This document shows, piece after piece, positions 50,001 to 60,516 of a stretch of DNA of 64,000 nucleotides; position 1 is the stretch's first letter; each line of letters begins with the position of its first letter. Made by a program: the position numbers and the translations under genes. Under the pieces are notes generated by a model that saw only the letters and a list, made by a program, of their open reading frames with translations, ran no database searches and had not been told where the DNA came from. The stretch lies in contig ARYC01000200.1 of NCBI GenBank assembly GCA_000711775.1, forward strand, positions 95,170 to 159,169. Reading direction: 5' to 3'. Origin of the DNA: Oxytricha trifallax (taxonomy: Eukaryota > Ciliophora > Spirotrichea > Sporadotrichida > Oxytrichidae).

Positions 50001-53000
50001 AAGTACACTGGAGCTGTAATGTCTTATAACAGTAACTAAAGTTGTATTCCACATACACTCGTTGACGAAGAAGGGTTTCTAACATTTATAAACAGTAATA
50101 CGGAAATCAACTGTTAAATTATTTAAAAGAACTATTTTTCAATTATATAAGCCAAATCTTATAGTATAAAAAGTACTCTTATTATCATTTTTATAAATCA
50201 TTTTTTACTAAAAAAAAACAAAACAAAGAAAGAAAGAAATTGATTAAGTTAATATTTTGTAAATTAAGATTTATTAAAAAAATGTAAAATTTTCTAAAAT
50301 GTTTGTAAATTCTGGTGATTCTATATTTTATTAATTTAACGTAATACAATTTCCAAGTAATTGAAATACCCTATTTACCTTTTAGTACTGTCACTGGATA
50401 ATTATCACATTCAAGTTCTCCCAGTTATTCAATAACCTCATTTACAATTTCATCTCCGTATAGTGATTTCTGCACAGCTGATAAGCTAATGATACCCTTA
50501 AATTTAGCCAATTTATTGATTAAATAAAATTTTAATATTACTATTTTATTCTAATAATAAATAGTTAGTTTATTAAATAAATATAGTATTTATTTAAAAG
50601 AATTTTATTGCATTTTAATTTAATTACTTTTTTTAATAAAATTTTTCTGATAATTGATGGGACCTAAAATTAAATGGAAAAATATAAAAATATCTTATTT
50701 TTTGTATTGTTTCTTTTTTGAAATGAAAATGAAAATTAATTTTAAGGTTAATTGACAAGTCATATTTATCTGATACTTTTAAAAATAAACTTACAATTTT
50801 TATATTGAACTTACTTAAAGCTTCAGTTTTGTACTAAGTTAGGTTATATTATTCTTTTTGTAGTAAAGAATAAAAATAATTTCATAAATTTAATTAATGG
50901 TTATTATTTTTTTTAAATTATAATTAGTAGTTTAAATGGTCTTGTATATTACTATTTTAATCATATATTAAAAAGTTTTTGTGGAATTAATTTTATTTTT
51001 AATTTAAGTTTTTCATAAAATGAATTAAATCTTACTTTAGACTTCCAGATTAGTCCAGATCTCATATTTTAAATAAAAAATTAATTTAATAATAATGCAT
51101 TATTTTCGCTTATTTCATTTTCATATTTCTTTTCAGTACAAACTTACATACAGTATTTTGCTTATAGTAAATCATATTAATAATTAAAATAAATCTTAAA
51201 TTTAAAGAATGGGGTTTAAATGTTATATGAAGAAGGTGTACCTGACATGGTATTTTAATATACGTTATATTCAGGACCTAGATTCTTTAATTATAGAAAA
51301 ATTTCAACTTCCCCATTTTGTGCAGATGCAACTTTTAATAATATGCCTTCAATCTATCATACACAAGCAAATTCCTCTGCTACTAAAAGTGCATTATTAA
51401 ATACTACACTACCTGGATCAGTAACTTTTAATTTTACTACCAACAAGATTATTATTCGTTAATTTGTTTGATAGTTAGTTTTATTATAAATGGATATAAA
51501 CCTCTTATAAGTCTCACTTCTAGGGTAATTAGAAACTTAGAAAATCTCATAATATTTTAAGAGTTAATTTATTTAAATAATTCAAGTAAAATTATATAGT
51601 GAACTCCTCAAATTAAGACGAAGTAATGATATATTTCGTTGGTATACGAAGCTAATTGGATCAGTAAACTAATAATACCAAGGATCAGATAAATTTATTT
51701 AGTTTTTATTGATAGCTTAGATTACATTCATAAATCCTTGCCTGGTTGCTACAATTACTCCATCAACTTTGAAGACAAAAATACAATACTACAGAATGAG
51801 AAATGGAACGCAGTAACTTACATTGCCTAGTTTCACTTATAACAGTACAGTTTGTGAAAAAGTATATGAGTTAGAAAATTCAACTATGGGAGGCACTGTT
51901 GATCTATTGTTTGGTTATGATAATACAACAAATGTCTATTAGTTAATTATTGACACAGACTAAGTGAGTGGAACAAAAACTTATAAGCTCATTTTCAAAT
52001 CCTACTATCTTCACAGCAACCATACTCAATCTATGAAAACAATCAATCTCGAAATTACAATTTATAACTGTCTAGATGCATAATTAACACCTCCTTCTTT
52101 CAAAAACCAAACCTATACCATTCCCGAAACTACTAAGACCTTTCCTTTATCTAATTTTACAATAACTCCTTTTCTCTATGAATGTGGAATAATTGAATAT
52201 TACCCGGCTATAATTTTACAAGGACCCTTAGAAACAGCTTTACCTTCCTTTATAAGCTTTGTTGAATTTTTAAACAATCTTGAAGTATAGACAGATAATG
52301 GTATGAATGTTGGATACCATACTATAAGAATATATGGAAACGCAACTGACTATAATTTGATTAACTACTATGAATTTACTTTAGAAATTAAATGCAAAGT
52401 CGGATCTTTGACTGTATAGCCAATACCAATCCAAGCTTATGGAATTCAATCACCTCAAAGCTAGTTTATTTTTGAAGAATTCATTAAAACACCAAACTGT
52501 CCTTAATCCATAACTTATACAGCTTTTGAATATGGAAAGAGTTCATTACCATCTTTCATTTCCTTTGATGCTTTACAAAGATAATTTTCAGTTTAATCAA
52601 ATGACAATCAAGTAGCCAAGAAATATGATTTAGTAGTTAAAGGAGAAGTCACAAATCCAACTTCTACTTCTACATCCACTTATTTTGAGGAACTTAATAT
52701 AACTCTAACAGTAGTAGCTTCAACTTTTTAACCCACAAATTAAGGAGCTCCTACTTTCACTGTCCCTCTTGTAGATTAAATAATGGCAGTTAATTAATAA
52801 ATAGCTTATACCTTACCAAGTGTAACTGATCCAGATGGAGATAAGTATTAGATTCTTGTGTAACTTGGACAGTAATCAACTTGGATTTTATATAGCTAGC
52901 CAACTTTAAAGATGAGCCCTGGGACTACTAATAATGGAACTTACTCTATAAAAATCTAGTTGACAGATATTAATAAAAATCCAATGAGTTCTACTTATTA

Positions 53001-56000
53001 TCTAAATATCTAAGTAATAGCAGAGGAAGAAGCTGCCTCATATAACTTTCCATATTAAAATGGAACAAGCCCTTCGGTTATTAAAACTGGTTTCTCTCCC
53101 ACTCTAGCTGCCAAATTAAATTCGTTTGATTATAAAGGTTTCATTAATATTAAAAAAATATTATTATTTAGGAATTATAATAATGACATAATTTTAAGTC
53201 ATATATAGAAACAAGTCTTATTTACTCTAAAATTTTCATGAATAAATTAAAATTTAATCTTAAATCAAAATTTGGCCAAAATATACAAAAGTTAAAGTGA
53301 TAGCATATAATTAATTGATTTTGAAAAATAATGATTTTGAGATTATTTATAACTTTCATAATAATTAAACTACTAAAAAATTTATTATTATATTTCTTAT
53401 TTATTTCTATATAGTTATATTGAGTTTACAACAGATATCATTTTATTTTTTTATTTATCATACTACCGACAAATATATCAACTATCAATGAAAATTAAAT
53501 AAAATAAAGTAATTTAACGATTTAATTTATTTAAAAATATCTTAGCTTATAAAAATGATATCTTCATATACTAGCTTTTATTTTATATTTTTATATTAGA
53601 TATTTATTAACTTTGGCTTCGTTATATTATAAAAAATATCAAAGATATCCAATTCAGGTTTGTAGCAAATTGTTAAATTACCATTTTTGGATTTTTTTTA
53701 ATGACATGCATTTAATTAAAATAATTTGAAAGTAATCTTTGATTTTAAAATTATCGATACTTAAAATGGAAGTTTAAAATTAATAATATTAATTTGATAT
53801 TTACACTTATTTATATGCTATACTTAGAAGATACCTAAATTTTACTAAATGTATTAAGATTGAAAATAAAGCCATCAAGTTAATCTAATATCAAAGATCT
53901 TGCATTTAAATGGAAAATTGTTAGTTTATAAAAAAGATAAACAATAATATTTTATAAATGAATTATTATTATGAAATATTTAAAAAGATCAATGACTCTA
54001 TTCCTAAACTTTACTAATCCTGAATTAGTTTCAGCTAAAGTAAGAATATATTGATTTAAATTCAGATGATAGGGCACAGATATATTGCAATTGTTGTTCT
54101 TGCAAAATGGAAAATTCATAGAATAAAGTTCATAAAAGCCCATTGCAAATGAGTTCAGTTTAATTATTAGTATTCCTGAGTAAAAAGAACCTAAAGGTAA
54201 GAAAAATAAAAAATATTTATCAGAAAAATTTAGACAAAAATGCTGCTTTAATGAGCGTTTTAAATTCAGCTTCAACATCAATGAAAACTATAATGGTTGG
54301 AAATTTGGCTCTAAATATAGTGATGTAATATTTATAAATCAAATCAATACATAGTTTAGGTCTGCTTCTTTATAGTATTGTGAGATGACTATTTAAGATA
54401 AATTTTTTAGTTCAATCATTTCAATAAATTTAAAAGATTAGTAAATAATTTTTACATTAAAATAATTAGATTTAATTTTATTTCTCTATATCTATGGGGA
54501 ATGATAAACGTCATATAGATAATTTCTCATTTACCTCTATTTTCAATTAATTTCCCTGAAAATGCAAAGTTAATATTATTTTTTTGGCTTTTAATGGATT
54601 GATTCAGATGCCAAAAAATCAAAGCATTGTATTATCTCATGTATATATTTGGCTGCCATTAGCCTCTGTATTAATTTCCGTACAGCATTAAATTATAATA
54701 AAATATTATAATTTACATATTTTTATAAAATTTTTCATAAGTTACTTTATGCTTTGATAATTTAAGTATCGTCCTTTGATATTTTGCCCTCAAGTTATTT
54801 GGATACTCAATTGTTTGCTTTTAGTGATGAAATTCCACTTAATTCTAGATTTGAAGATATGGATATCTTTTAACTTTAAACATTACTATCTTGATTTTAA
54901 CTCATATTTACGTTATGAAAGTCGAAGTGCAATACAAAATTTGGGGAGTTTGTTTTATTATATTTTAGGAGTTACAGCTACTATCATTTTTTTAGTTATT
55001 TTTAGAGTAATTGGTAAGAGGAGTTCAAAAATAATGAAGATTCACGATTTTATAGGAAGCCTAGTATATTATAACTTCATTATGAGATTTATTCTTGAGG
55101 GATATATAGAATTTGCTATTAATCCTCTTATAAACATAGATAACTGAATATCGAAACCCCAAGTGATAAATTTTCTGCTTTTACATCAATAGCGCTTTTG
55201 GTTATTACTGCTAGTTTCCCAATTTTTATCATAATATTTTTGAACAAAAATTAAAGAGATCTTAATGATAAAAAAGTTAAAGATATGTATGGCTCCTTAT
55301 ACGATTAGCTAAATACTAACAAAAGACCTGCATTACTATACAATGTATTTTTCTTGGAACGACGTCTGCTATTTGCAATAACTGCTGTTTTAATGATTGA
55401 CTACCCATTTTTCTAGATTTCATTGCTACTCTATCAAAGTCTGCTATTGTATATTTATATTGGAATAGTGAAGCCTTTTGAGACTCCAAAACTAAACATA
55501 ATTGAATTATTTAATGAAGTGTGCATCCTAGCAGTCAGCTATCACTTACTAATATTTACAGATTTTATTGATGATACTGATATTCAAGATAAATTTGGTT
55601 ATTCTATCATGGCCTTTACTGTTTTCAACATAACTGTAAACATGAGCATAATTTTGAATTAAACAAATTTATTAAAACAATTTGATTCAACATTTTACTA
55701 TAAAATTAAAAAAGTTAATATTATAATGAATGCTTGCTGAAACATATTGGAAGCTTAAAATTCAATTGCCTGTTTTATGTAGGAAATTAAATAAATCAAA
55801 ACAGACATAGAATTCAGCAAAATATTCTATGAGCCCAAATAATTATACAAATAATCAAACTAATTCAACTTTATTTCTTGAAAGTTGTAGTAACATTGAT
55901 TTAGCGAGCTTTGAAAGAAATTTCGAATTAATTATTTAAGAAAAATATTCTTTATTTTTAGAATTAAGTACTGCTTATAACTTAAATACAGATAAAAATT

Positions 56001-56599
56001 AATTTACTTAAGATTTAGAAATTTAAAAGCGAGGATCAAAGTTAAAATTTGTATAAGTAAAAATATTTTTATTATTATAAAGTCTAAACCAAATTTTTTT
56101 CAAAAAATTTATAATTTAATTAATCTATTTGAAATTCCAATTAATCAATTAAGTAAAATTCTTTTTTGTATATTTAATGAAGTTAAATTCAAGAAAGAAG
56201 AAATTAAAACAAAAGAAATCTCAAAAATCTAATAAAACAAAGTTGAAACTATAAAAATAAGTTTAAAAACCTCTAAAATTTATAGATCTCAATATCCCTT
56301 ACAATCTCAATAACTAACAAGAATCTTAAGAAACCTACACTAATAAAAATAGTTATGTCAGTAAGATAACAGAGAGTAAAGATAAGAAATCAAATGTAGA
56401 TTTAAAACTTTCTAAAAGATTAACTCAAAACAAAAAAGCTAAAAATTAGCTTAAAAAATCTAAAAAAAAATAGGAAATTATTGGGTTTGTCGAAAACTTT
56501 TAATAGAATAACGATAAAAAAGAAGATTTTAAATCACTATAGATTAAAAGGAGGGCTGATTTTATAGAGAGATAATAGCAGTGGCTAGATAAGAAGTGA
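47086..56599 (+). CDS. Gene 5: CADG-type surface membrane protein paralog (germline, IES-interrupted)
   Basis: ATG at 47086; signal peptide with core ITLFIILSLFPCVS, then FQQNCFAGSFPKLIGG. Blocks: 47086-47164, 47189 to ~47435 (IVAGGHTTDTS), ~48150-48178, 48204-48348 and 48531 to ~48640 (propeller-like), ~49145-49690, ~49870-50085, ~50355-50500, ~51255-51465, ~51598-51670, a long block ~51722-53150 with NGTYSIKIQ and LPSVTDPDGDKY, ~53845-54324, then the intron. The membrane part is 54360 to ~55660 (GSLFYYILGVTATIIFLVIF; ERRLLFAITAVL; PFETPKLNIIELFNEV). Tail blocks are ~55735-56010 and ~56180-56599, with TGA at 56597-56599. The frame breaks at 54872-54881 and 55140-55150 can be explained by 4- and 5-bp IESs. 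If they are not excised, the copy would be truncated in the membrane domain. Confidence 0.8.
47165..47188 (+). other. 24-bp IES after the gene 5 signal peptide, pointer AAATT
   Basis: AAATT occurs at 47160-47164 and 47189-47193. Joining reads SFQQNCFAGSF. Confidence 0.8.
47440..48150. other. Large IES of gene 5 (~0.7 kb)
   Basis: It separates VVGIQ from KYTTDNLEIF, which are adjacent in genes 3 and 4. It is AT-rich with one strong hairpin at 47992-48039. The exact pointer could not be settled; the shared AAAATTTTT near both edges does not keep the frame. Confidence 0.55.
47992..48039. repeat. Perfect 18-bp-stem hairpin in the gene 5 IES
   Basis: TGTAAGGCAATCGAGAAA (47992-48009) pairs exactly with 48022-48039 around a 12-base loop. 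It is GC-richer than its surroundings. It may be a remnant of a small foldback element. Confidence 0.85.
48179..48203 (+). other. 25-bp IES in gene 5, pointer ATAT
   Basis: ATAT occurs at 48175-48178 and 48204-48207. Joining reads DNLEIFVLLNSNQ, at the same codon as the IES in genes 3 and 4. Confidence 0.75.
48349..48530 (+). other. 182-bp IES in gene 5, pointer GTTTTTA
   Basis: GTTTTTA occurs at 48342-48348 and 48531-48537. Joining reads DSDKEVFSSFDRVGGYIK, matching the continuous sequence of genes 3 and 4, which lack an IES here. Confidence 0.8.
54325..54359 (+). other. Conserved 35-nt intron of gene 5
   Basis: GTAATA ... GTTTAG. Joining reads LALNIVMSASLQY, followed shortly by another IES (~54383-54486) before LWGMINVIQ. 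Confidence 0.75.
54875..54878 (+). other. Candidate 4-bp IES in gene 5, pointer AAC
   Basis: AAC occurs at 54872-54874 and 54879-54881 with TTTA between. Removal of 7 bp joins MDIFQ to HYYLDFNSYLRYES in one frame; otherwise TGA follows. Confidence 0.5.
55143..55147 (+). other. Candidate 5-bp IES (ACTGA) in gene 5, pointer ATA
   Basis: ATA occurs at 55140-55142 and 55148-55150. Removal of 8 bp gives NIDIETPSDKFSAF, aligning with ETPSDKFSSF in gene 4, and deletes an in-frame TGA. The alternative is a single-base deletion making a pseudogene. Confidence 0.45.
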
Positions 56600-56821
56600 T
56601 AAGTAATTGTCTCATTACATTACAGTAGATCAATTTTATTGAGTAAAATAGATTATACTTTCTTATTAACTTACTTTATCTATTAACAATTTATTAATTT
56701 TCAGCTGTTATGATCAAATTTTCATTTCAATAATTGGAATAAAATAAAAAACAATGTTTCCAAAAATATTTATATTTTTATTTGTAATTATATTGTCTCT
56801 ATGATATTGAAGAGTTTTATT
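56600..56821. other. Spacer between gene 5 and the transposon nest
   Basis: 222 bp of AT-rich DNA with nothing recognisable. It ends with ATT (56819-56821), the probable target duplication of the next TBE. Confidence 0.5.
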
Positions 56822-56923
56822 CAAAACCCCAAAACCCCTTAGTGAGGTTTATAAGTGCTTTGACTTGTAGGGTATAGTTGGGGTCTTATTGGGGTTAGTA
56901 GAGAAATTAGGTCAAATTGCAAA

Positions 56924-57986
56924 ATGAGAAATAGAAATTAGCGAAATTTAGGGTCTATTTATGATGAGTAATATTTAGATTTACTGCTAAGGCTTAGGTA
57001 TGGTACGAGTACTAATATAGACTTAGCCAAACTTGTACTAAATTATGCAGCTTTAGCAAAGTTATTACGCAAGAGTGCCTCAACTGTTAGGTATCACTGC
57101 TTGCTAGCTGTTTAGCATTATAACTCTGGTTCTTGAACGCATCCTGCAAGAAAATAAAAGTTCTCTCAGGCTCATATTGACTTCCTCTTTGATTCGAAGA
57201 CTTTGAAGTATTGGGCACACTTTCCATTAGACTAACGAGCTGTAATGTTTCATCGTAGGTTTCCTGACATGCGTATCTCTCCTTAGACTATAGCCAATAT
57301 TTATAGAAGAAATGCTATTACTTTCAAGACTGTCAACAGAGTGAAGAGAGTGATTGATTTTACAGTGCCATTTAATAGTAATAATTTAAACTATATATAT
57401 GATTAAATGCAGAGGGCTATTAATAATAACATCAAGTTCATACATGCAGATGAAGCTGTTTTTACGCTCAACACTTTTATTAATAAGTCTTGGTATAAGA
57501 AGTATGATAATATAGAAGTCTACGATTAGAAAGTAAAGGTTGTAACTCATGCAATTTTAGCAGGTATTAGTGAAGACTCTGGCTTAGAAAGTTATGTTAT
57601 TCATCCTCGCTCTATTAAGCGAGAGTAGTACATAGAGTTCCTACATAAGCTGAGAGATAAATACAACGATTAAGAGATCATCCTGTTTGTTGACAACCTC
57701 TCAGTTCATAAGACTAAGGAGTCTAAGAAAGCTTATGAAGAGTTAAACATAACTCCTGTATATAACGTTCCCTATAATCAACGGTTTAATGGAATCGAAT
57801 TCTATTGGAGTTAAATAAAGACTCATTACAAGAAACTACGCTGTATCACCTTATGCATGACTTGCCCATCGATACAGTAGACTTAATTCAGAGTAGCTGC
57901 AAGAGAGTTAGCATAGATAAGACACAGTTTGTGCGAGAGAAGGAAGAATGAATGTTTATAAATAAGTATTAGATTTAAATGAATGA
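56924..57986 (+). pseudogene. TBE 42-kDa transposase (DDE, D34E), broken copy with intact catalytic triad
   Basis: ATG at 56924-56926 to TGA 57984-57986; 1063 nt, two bases short of 355 codons. It has TGA at codon 71 (57134-57136) and single-base losses near the C-terminus (AAACTACG-CTGTAT near 57840 and AAGACA-CAGTTTG near 57920). The catalytic residues survive: Asp in HADEAVFT, Asp in FVDNLSVH, Glu in NGIEFYW with 34 residues between the last two. The N-terminus MRNRNQRNLGSIYDEQYLDL is identical in both TBE copies. Confidence 0.85.
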
Positions 57987-57992
57987 ATTAGT

Positions 57993-58777
57993 TCACATAT
58001 TAAATTAACTCAGAAAGGGATTAGGCTTCTCTTTCTTCTCCTCTTTTTATGGCTTGCTTGGGCCCATATTTCTTCTCTTAGTAGCAGCTCCTGCATCTAT
58101 GTTCATATCATCTGGCTTTTAAAAATCTTTATAAAGTCTCTCTCACTTCATGAATAGTCTATGACTTTCTCTCTCTTTGAACCTTTGCATGTTCTTTCAT
58201 TAGGAAAATGCCAGTTCCAGGTTTCCCTACAAAGTTATGTGCCAAAGCTTAGAGATGTATGGATGCTTCTTAAGCTCCGCAAGCCAGGTCTCGCTTATAA
58301 GTATGCCTTGCTTCTTTTAAACTTCAGGAGAAATAGAGTAGCGTTTCTTGTGAGCTTCTTCAATGATCTCTCTGAGATAACTCTCTCTTAAAGTGCCAAG
58401 AACACCAAAGAAGAAGCTCCTGTCTGGAAGTTTGTTAGACAGTTGTTTCTTGGTAGGAAAATAAACCTCCAACTCTTCATCTTTCATCGCATCCTCGTAG
58501 AGATTAGTGACTGAAATCTCTGGGTAGTTTGGTATTTCTATCAACTAAATTTCATTGTTTTTGAAGGCTTACTTCTCTCACAGAGTATCGCTTTTAAGAA
58601 TAAAATTTTGGTACCTTCCATCGTTGGAAGGAATAAATCCACTATAGTATATGATTAAGTATATGTCACATGCTTACCATGCTAAGTGAGGTATCGATAG
58701 AGATCTTCCTTGCTTCTAAATCTTGAGATCATTTCATAAGCTTAAACCCTCTTCATTGCAGTACTTATAGATTCCAT
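57993..58777 (-). pseudogene. TBE 22-kDa-type gene, second copy, frameshifted
   Basis: ATG at 58775-58777 (MESISTAMKRVQAYEMISRF), 36-nt intron at 58642-58677, TGA at 57993-57995. A frame change lies near 58570 (after ILCER) before LIEIPNYPEISVTNLYEDA. The downstream part aligns well with the gene 4 element. It converges with the transposase with 6 bp between stops. Confidence 0.75.
58642..58677 (-). other. 36-nt intron of the second TBE 22-kDa-type gene
   Basis: On the minus strand GTAAGCATGTGACATAT ... CTATAG; same codon and same length as 36404-36439 but with different interior. Confidence 0.75.
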
Positions 58778-59338
58778 CCTTGTTCCTTCTTTTGTTATTG
58801 AATTTCAAATTTTAATATATAGAGCTGGATCCTACTGTTAAAAATTTTAGTATTAAATATGGGCATCTTATAGGAGGTCAACCTGGTAAGGATACTTGGA
58901 GAAAGCTGGCAGAAGCTGTAACAAACTTCAGAGATGGAGCTCCATTTTTATCAATTTAGTTCCATTAAATTAGTACTAAATTTGTTTAAATTTAATTAGT
59001 ACTGGTACTAATCTGGTTTTAATTTTAATTGGTACCAATTAAAAGTACTAAAACTTAATTAATACCTTCTTTTAAACTAATGAGGTTTTAATGGAAAAGT
59101 TCCAAAATGGTTAGAACCAAATTGGTACCAGTACCAACCTGAATATTATCAAAGTTAGTACCAAAATTAAAATATTAAGCATGAAATTAGAAAATTTATA
59201 GTTATAAACTAAGTATAAATTTGATCTCTAACACTTCAATATCAACTATTAGTGCTGTAGTGCCAACTCCTATACATAGTTGCGATAACTAGAGAGGTTA
59301 TTAGAGTTTATAATACAAATTTAAATTTGAATTTAATC
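58778..59338. promoter_or_regulatory. Divergent intergenic region of the second TBE
   Basis: It has the same GGTACCAA / TAGTACTAA motif array as ~35880-36230 and lies between the 22-kDa-type and 57-kDa-type starts. Probable shared promoter region, by position. Confidence 0.5.
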
Positions 59339-59597
59339 ATGGCGGCTAACTTAAATCGAAAAGCAGTTTCTCTTAGCAGTGGATAATCATAGCTAAACTT
59401 TGGCTCAACTAAAAAGCCAGAAGTTATTTATGTTGAGAGAGACGTAGAGCTAAGAGCTCTTGAGTTTGAAGCAGACGTCTTCAAAATAGAAGTATAGAAC
59501 TTAAAGGAGAGAGCAGAGATAGGACTTTAAACATAAATTGAATATGTTGAAGACCTAAAAGAACAGCTCCCTATTGAAAAGATAAAAACATTTTAAT

Positions 59598-60232
59598 TGG
59601 CTAAAATTTATAGAATCGCCAGTTTTTAAAAATAATATACACATATATAATAGTGTACATTTCTTTTATATATATTTCATAAATTCCTAAAGCGAAAAAA
59701 AATAATAGAAAATTTCTCGCTTTGGGAAGTTGTGTTTAATTTCTAGAAATATAATAATAAACAAGAGCTAAGAGAGAAAATGCGAGAAAAACTTTTTATT
59801 TATAATCAGAAAAATAAAAACAAGACAACTTTTGTCAAAATGAGAAATCATATCAACTATAATATTAATAAGCATAACAAGCTCCAATAAAAAATGATTA
59901 AAAGTAAGTTTTTTTAAATATCATAATTTTGATTGAATATATTCAAGAAATAAGCATCGCAATATTTGTATATTATAAATCAAGCAACTTTTTGAATATA
60001 TCTGATACACATTTAATTAATCAACAAATAGTACTTATTACATATCACTTTTTATATAAATAGTAACATAATTATTTACACTAGCTATAATTTACTAAAA
60101 TTCCCAAAGCGAAAAAAATCTATAAAAAATTTCTCGCTTTGGGAAGTCAACAATTAAAATGAAAGAAAATATATTATAAGTATAATTTTTGATTTCTAAT
60201 TAATTATCTGGCGAAAATTCAAATTTTAGCCG
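59598..60232. mobile_element. 635-bp inverted-repeat element inside the second TBE
   Basis: The ends are TGGCTAAAATTT (59598-59609) and AAATTTTAGCCG (60221-60232), 11 of 12 complementary, with TCGCCAG further in on both sides. It is flanked by AAT (59595-59597 and 60233-60235). Removal restores the 57-kDa frame ...ACA TTT TAA TGT GAA GAC TGC. It holds two similar hairpins and no gene. The 3-bp ANT duplication resembles that of TBE, but the ends are not C4A4. Confidence 0.85.
59684..60146. repeat. Two direct copies of a 45-bp hairpin (59684-59728, 60101-60146)
   Basis: Each copy begins TTCC(C/T)(A)AAGCGAAAAA and ends with TTTCTCGCTTTGGGAA, forming a stem with an A/T loop. They are spaced ~417 bp apart in the 635-bp element. 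Confidence 0.8.
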
Positions 60233-60516
60233 AATGTGAAGACTGCTAGAATTTTTTCTCAAATGAGCAAAGCTTGAAGAGACACCTTAAAGAGGTACAC
60301 TTTGGCAAAGCCAAGATATATTTCAAGCATGAAAAAGTGGATGGAAGGTACTAATCAAAACCCCAAAACCCTTTCAGTAGGTTGATTGAGTTTTTGATTG
60401 ATAAAAGTAGACTATTAGTGCATACTTTATTAGGGTTTTAATAGGGTTTATGTAGGGGTTTAATGTTTAAATGTAATGCAAATTAGTGTTTATTTATGGT
60501 GTTTTATTTTAAATAT

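Larger units (their letters stand above)
59339..60355 (+). pseudogene. TBE 57-kDa-type gene, 5' part, disrupted by two insertions
   Basis: ATG at 59339 (MAANLNRKAVSLSSGQSQLN) follows the intact copy closely to EKIKTF, is cut at 59598 by a 635-bp element, resumes at 60236 through the first zinc finger (HLKEVHFGKAKIYFKH) and stops at 60355 where another TBE begins. The remaining finger and kinase domain are outside the window. Confidence 0.85.

Noticed and set aside
55145..55147. Programmed ribosomal frameshift at AAC TGA in gene 5, as known in Euplotes
   Set aside because: Euplotes uses +1 shifts at AAA-TAA/TAG; here the needed shift is the opposite, and a short pointer repeat offers a simpler explanation.
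9401..56599. Scrambled (permuted or inverted) gene segments
   Set aside because: All aligned coding blocks are on the + strand and in the same order in every paralog; no block was needed from another position.
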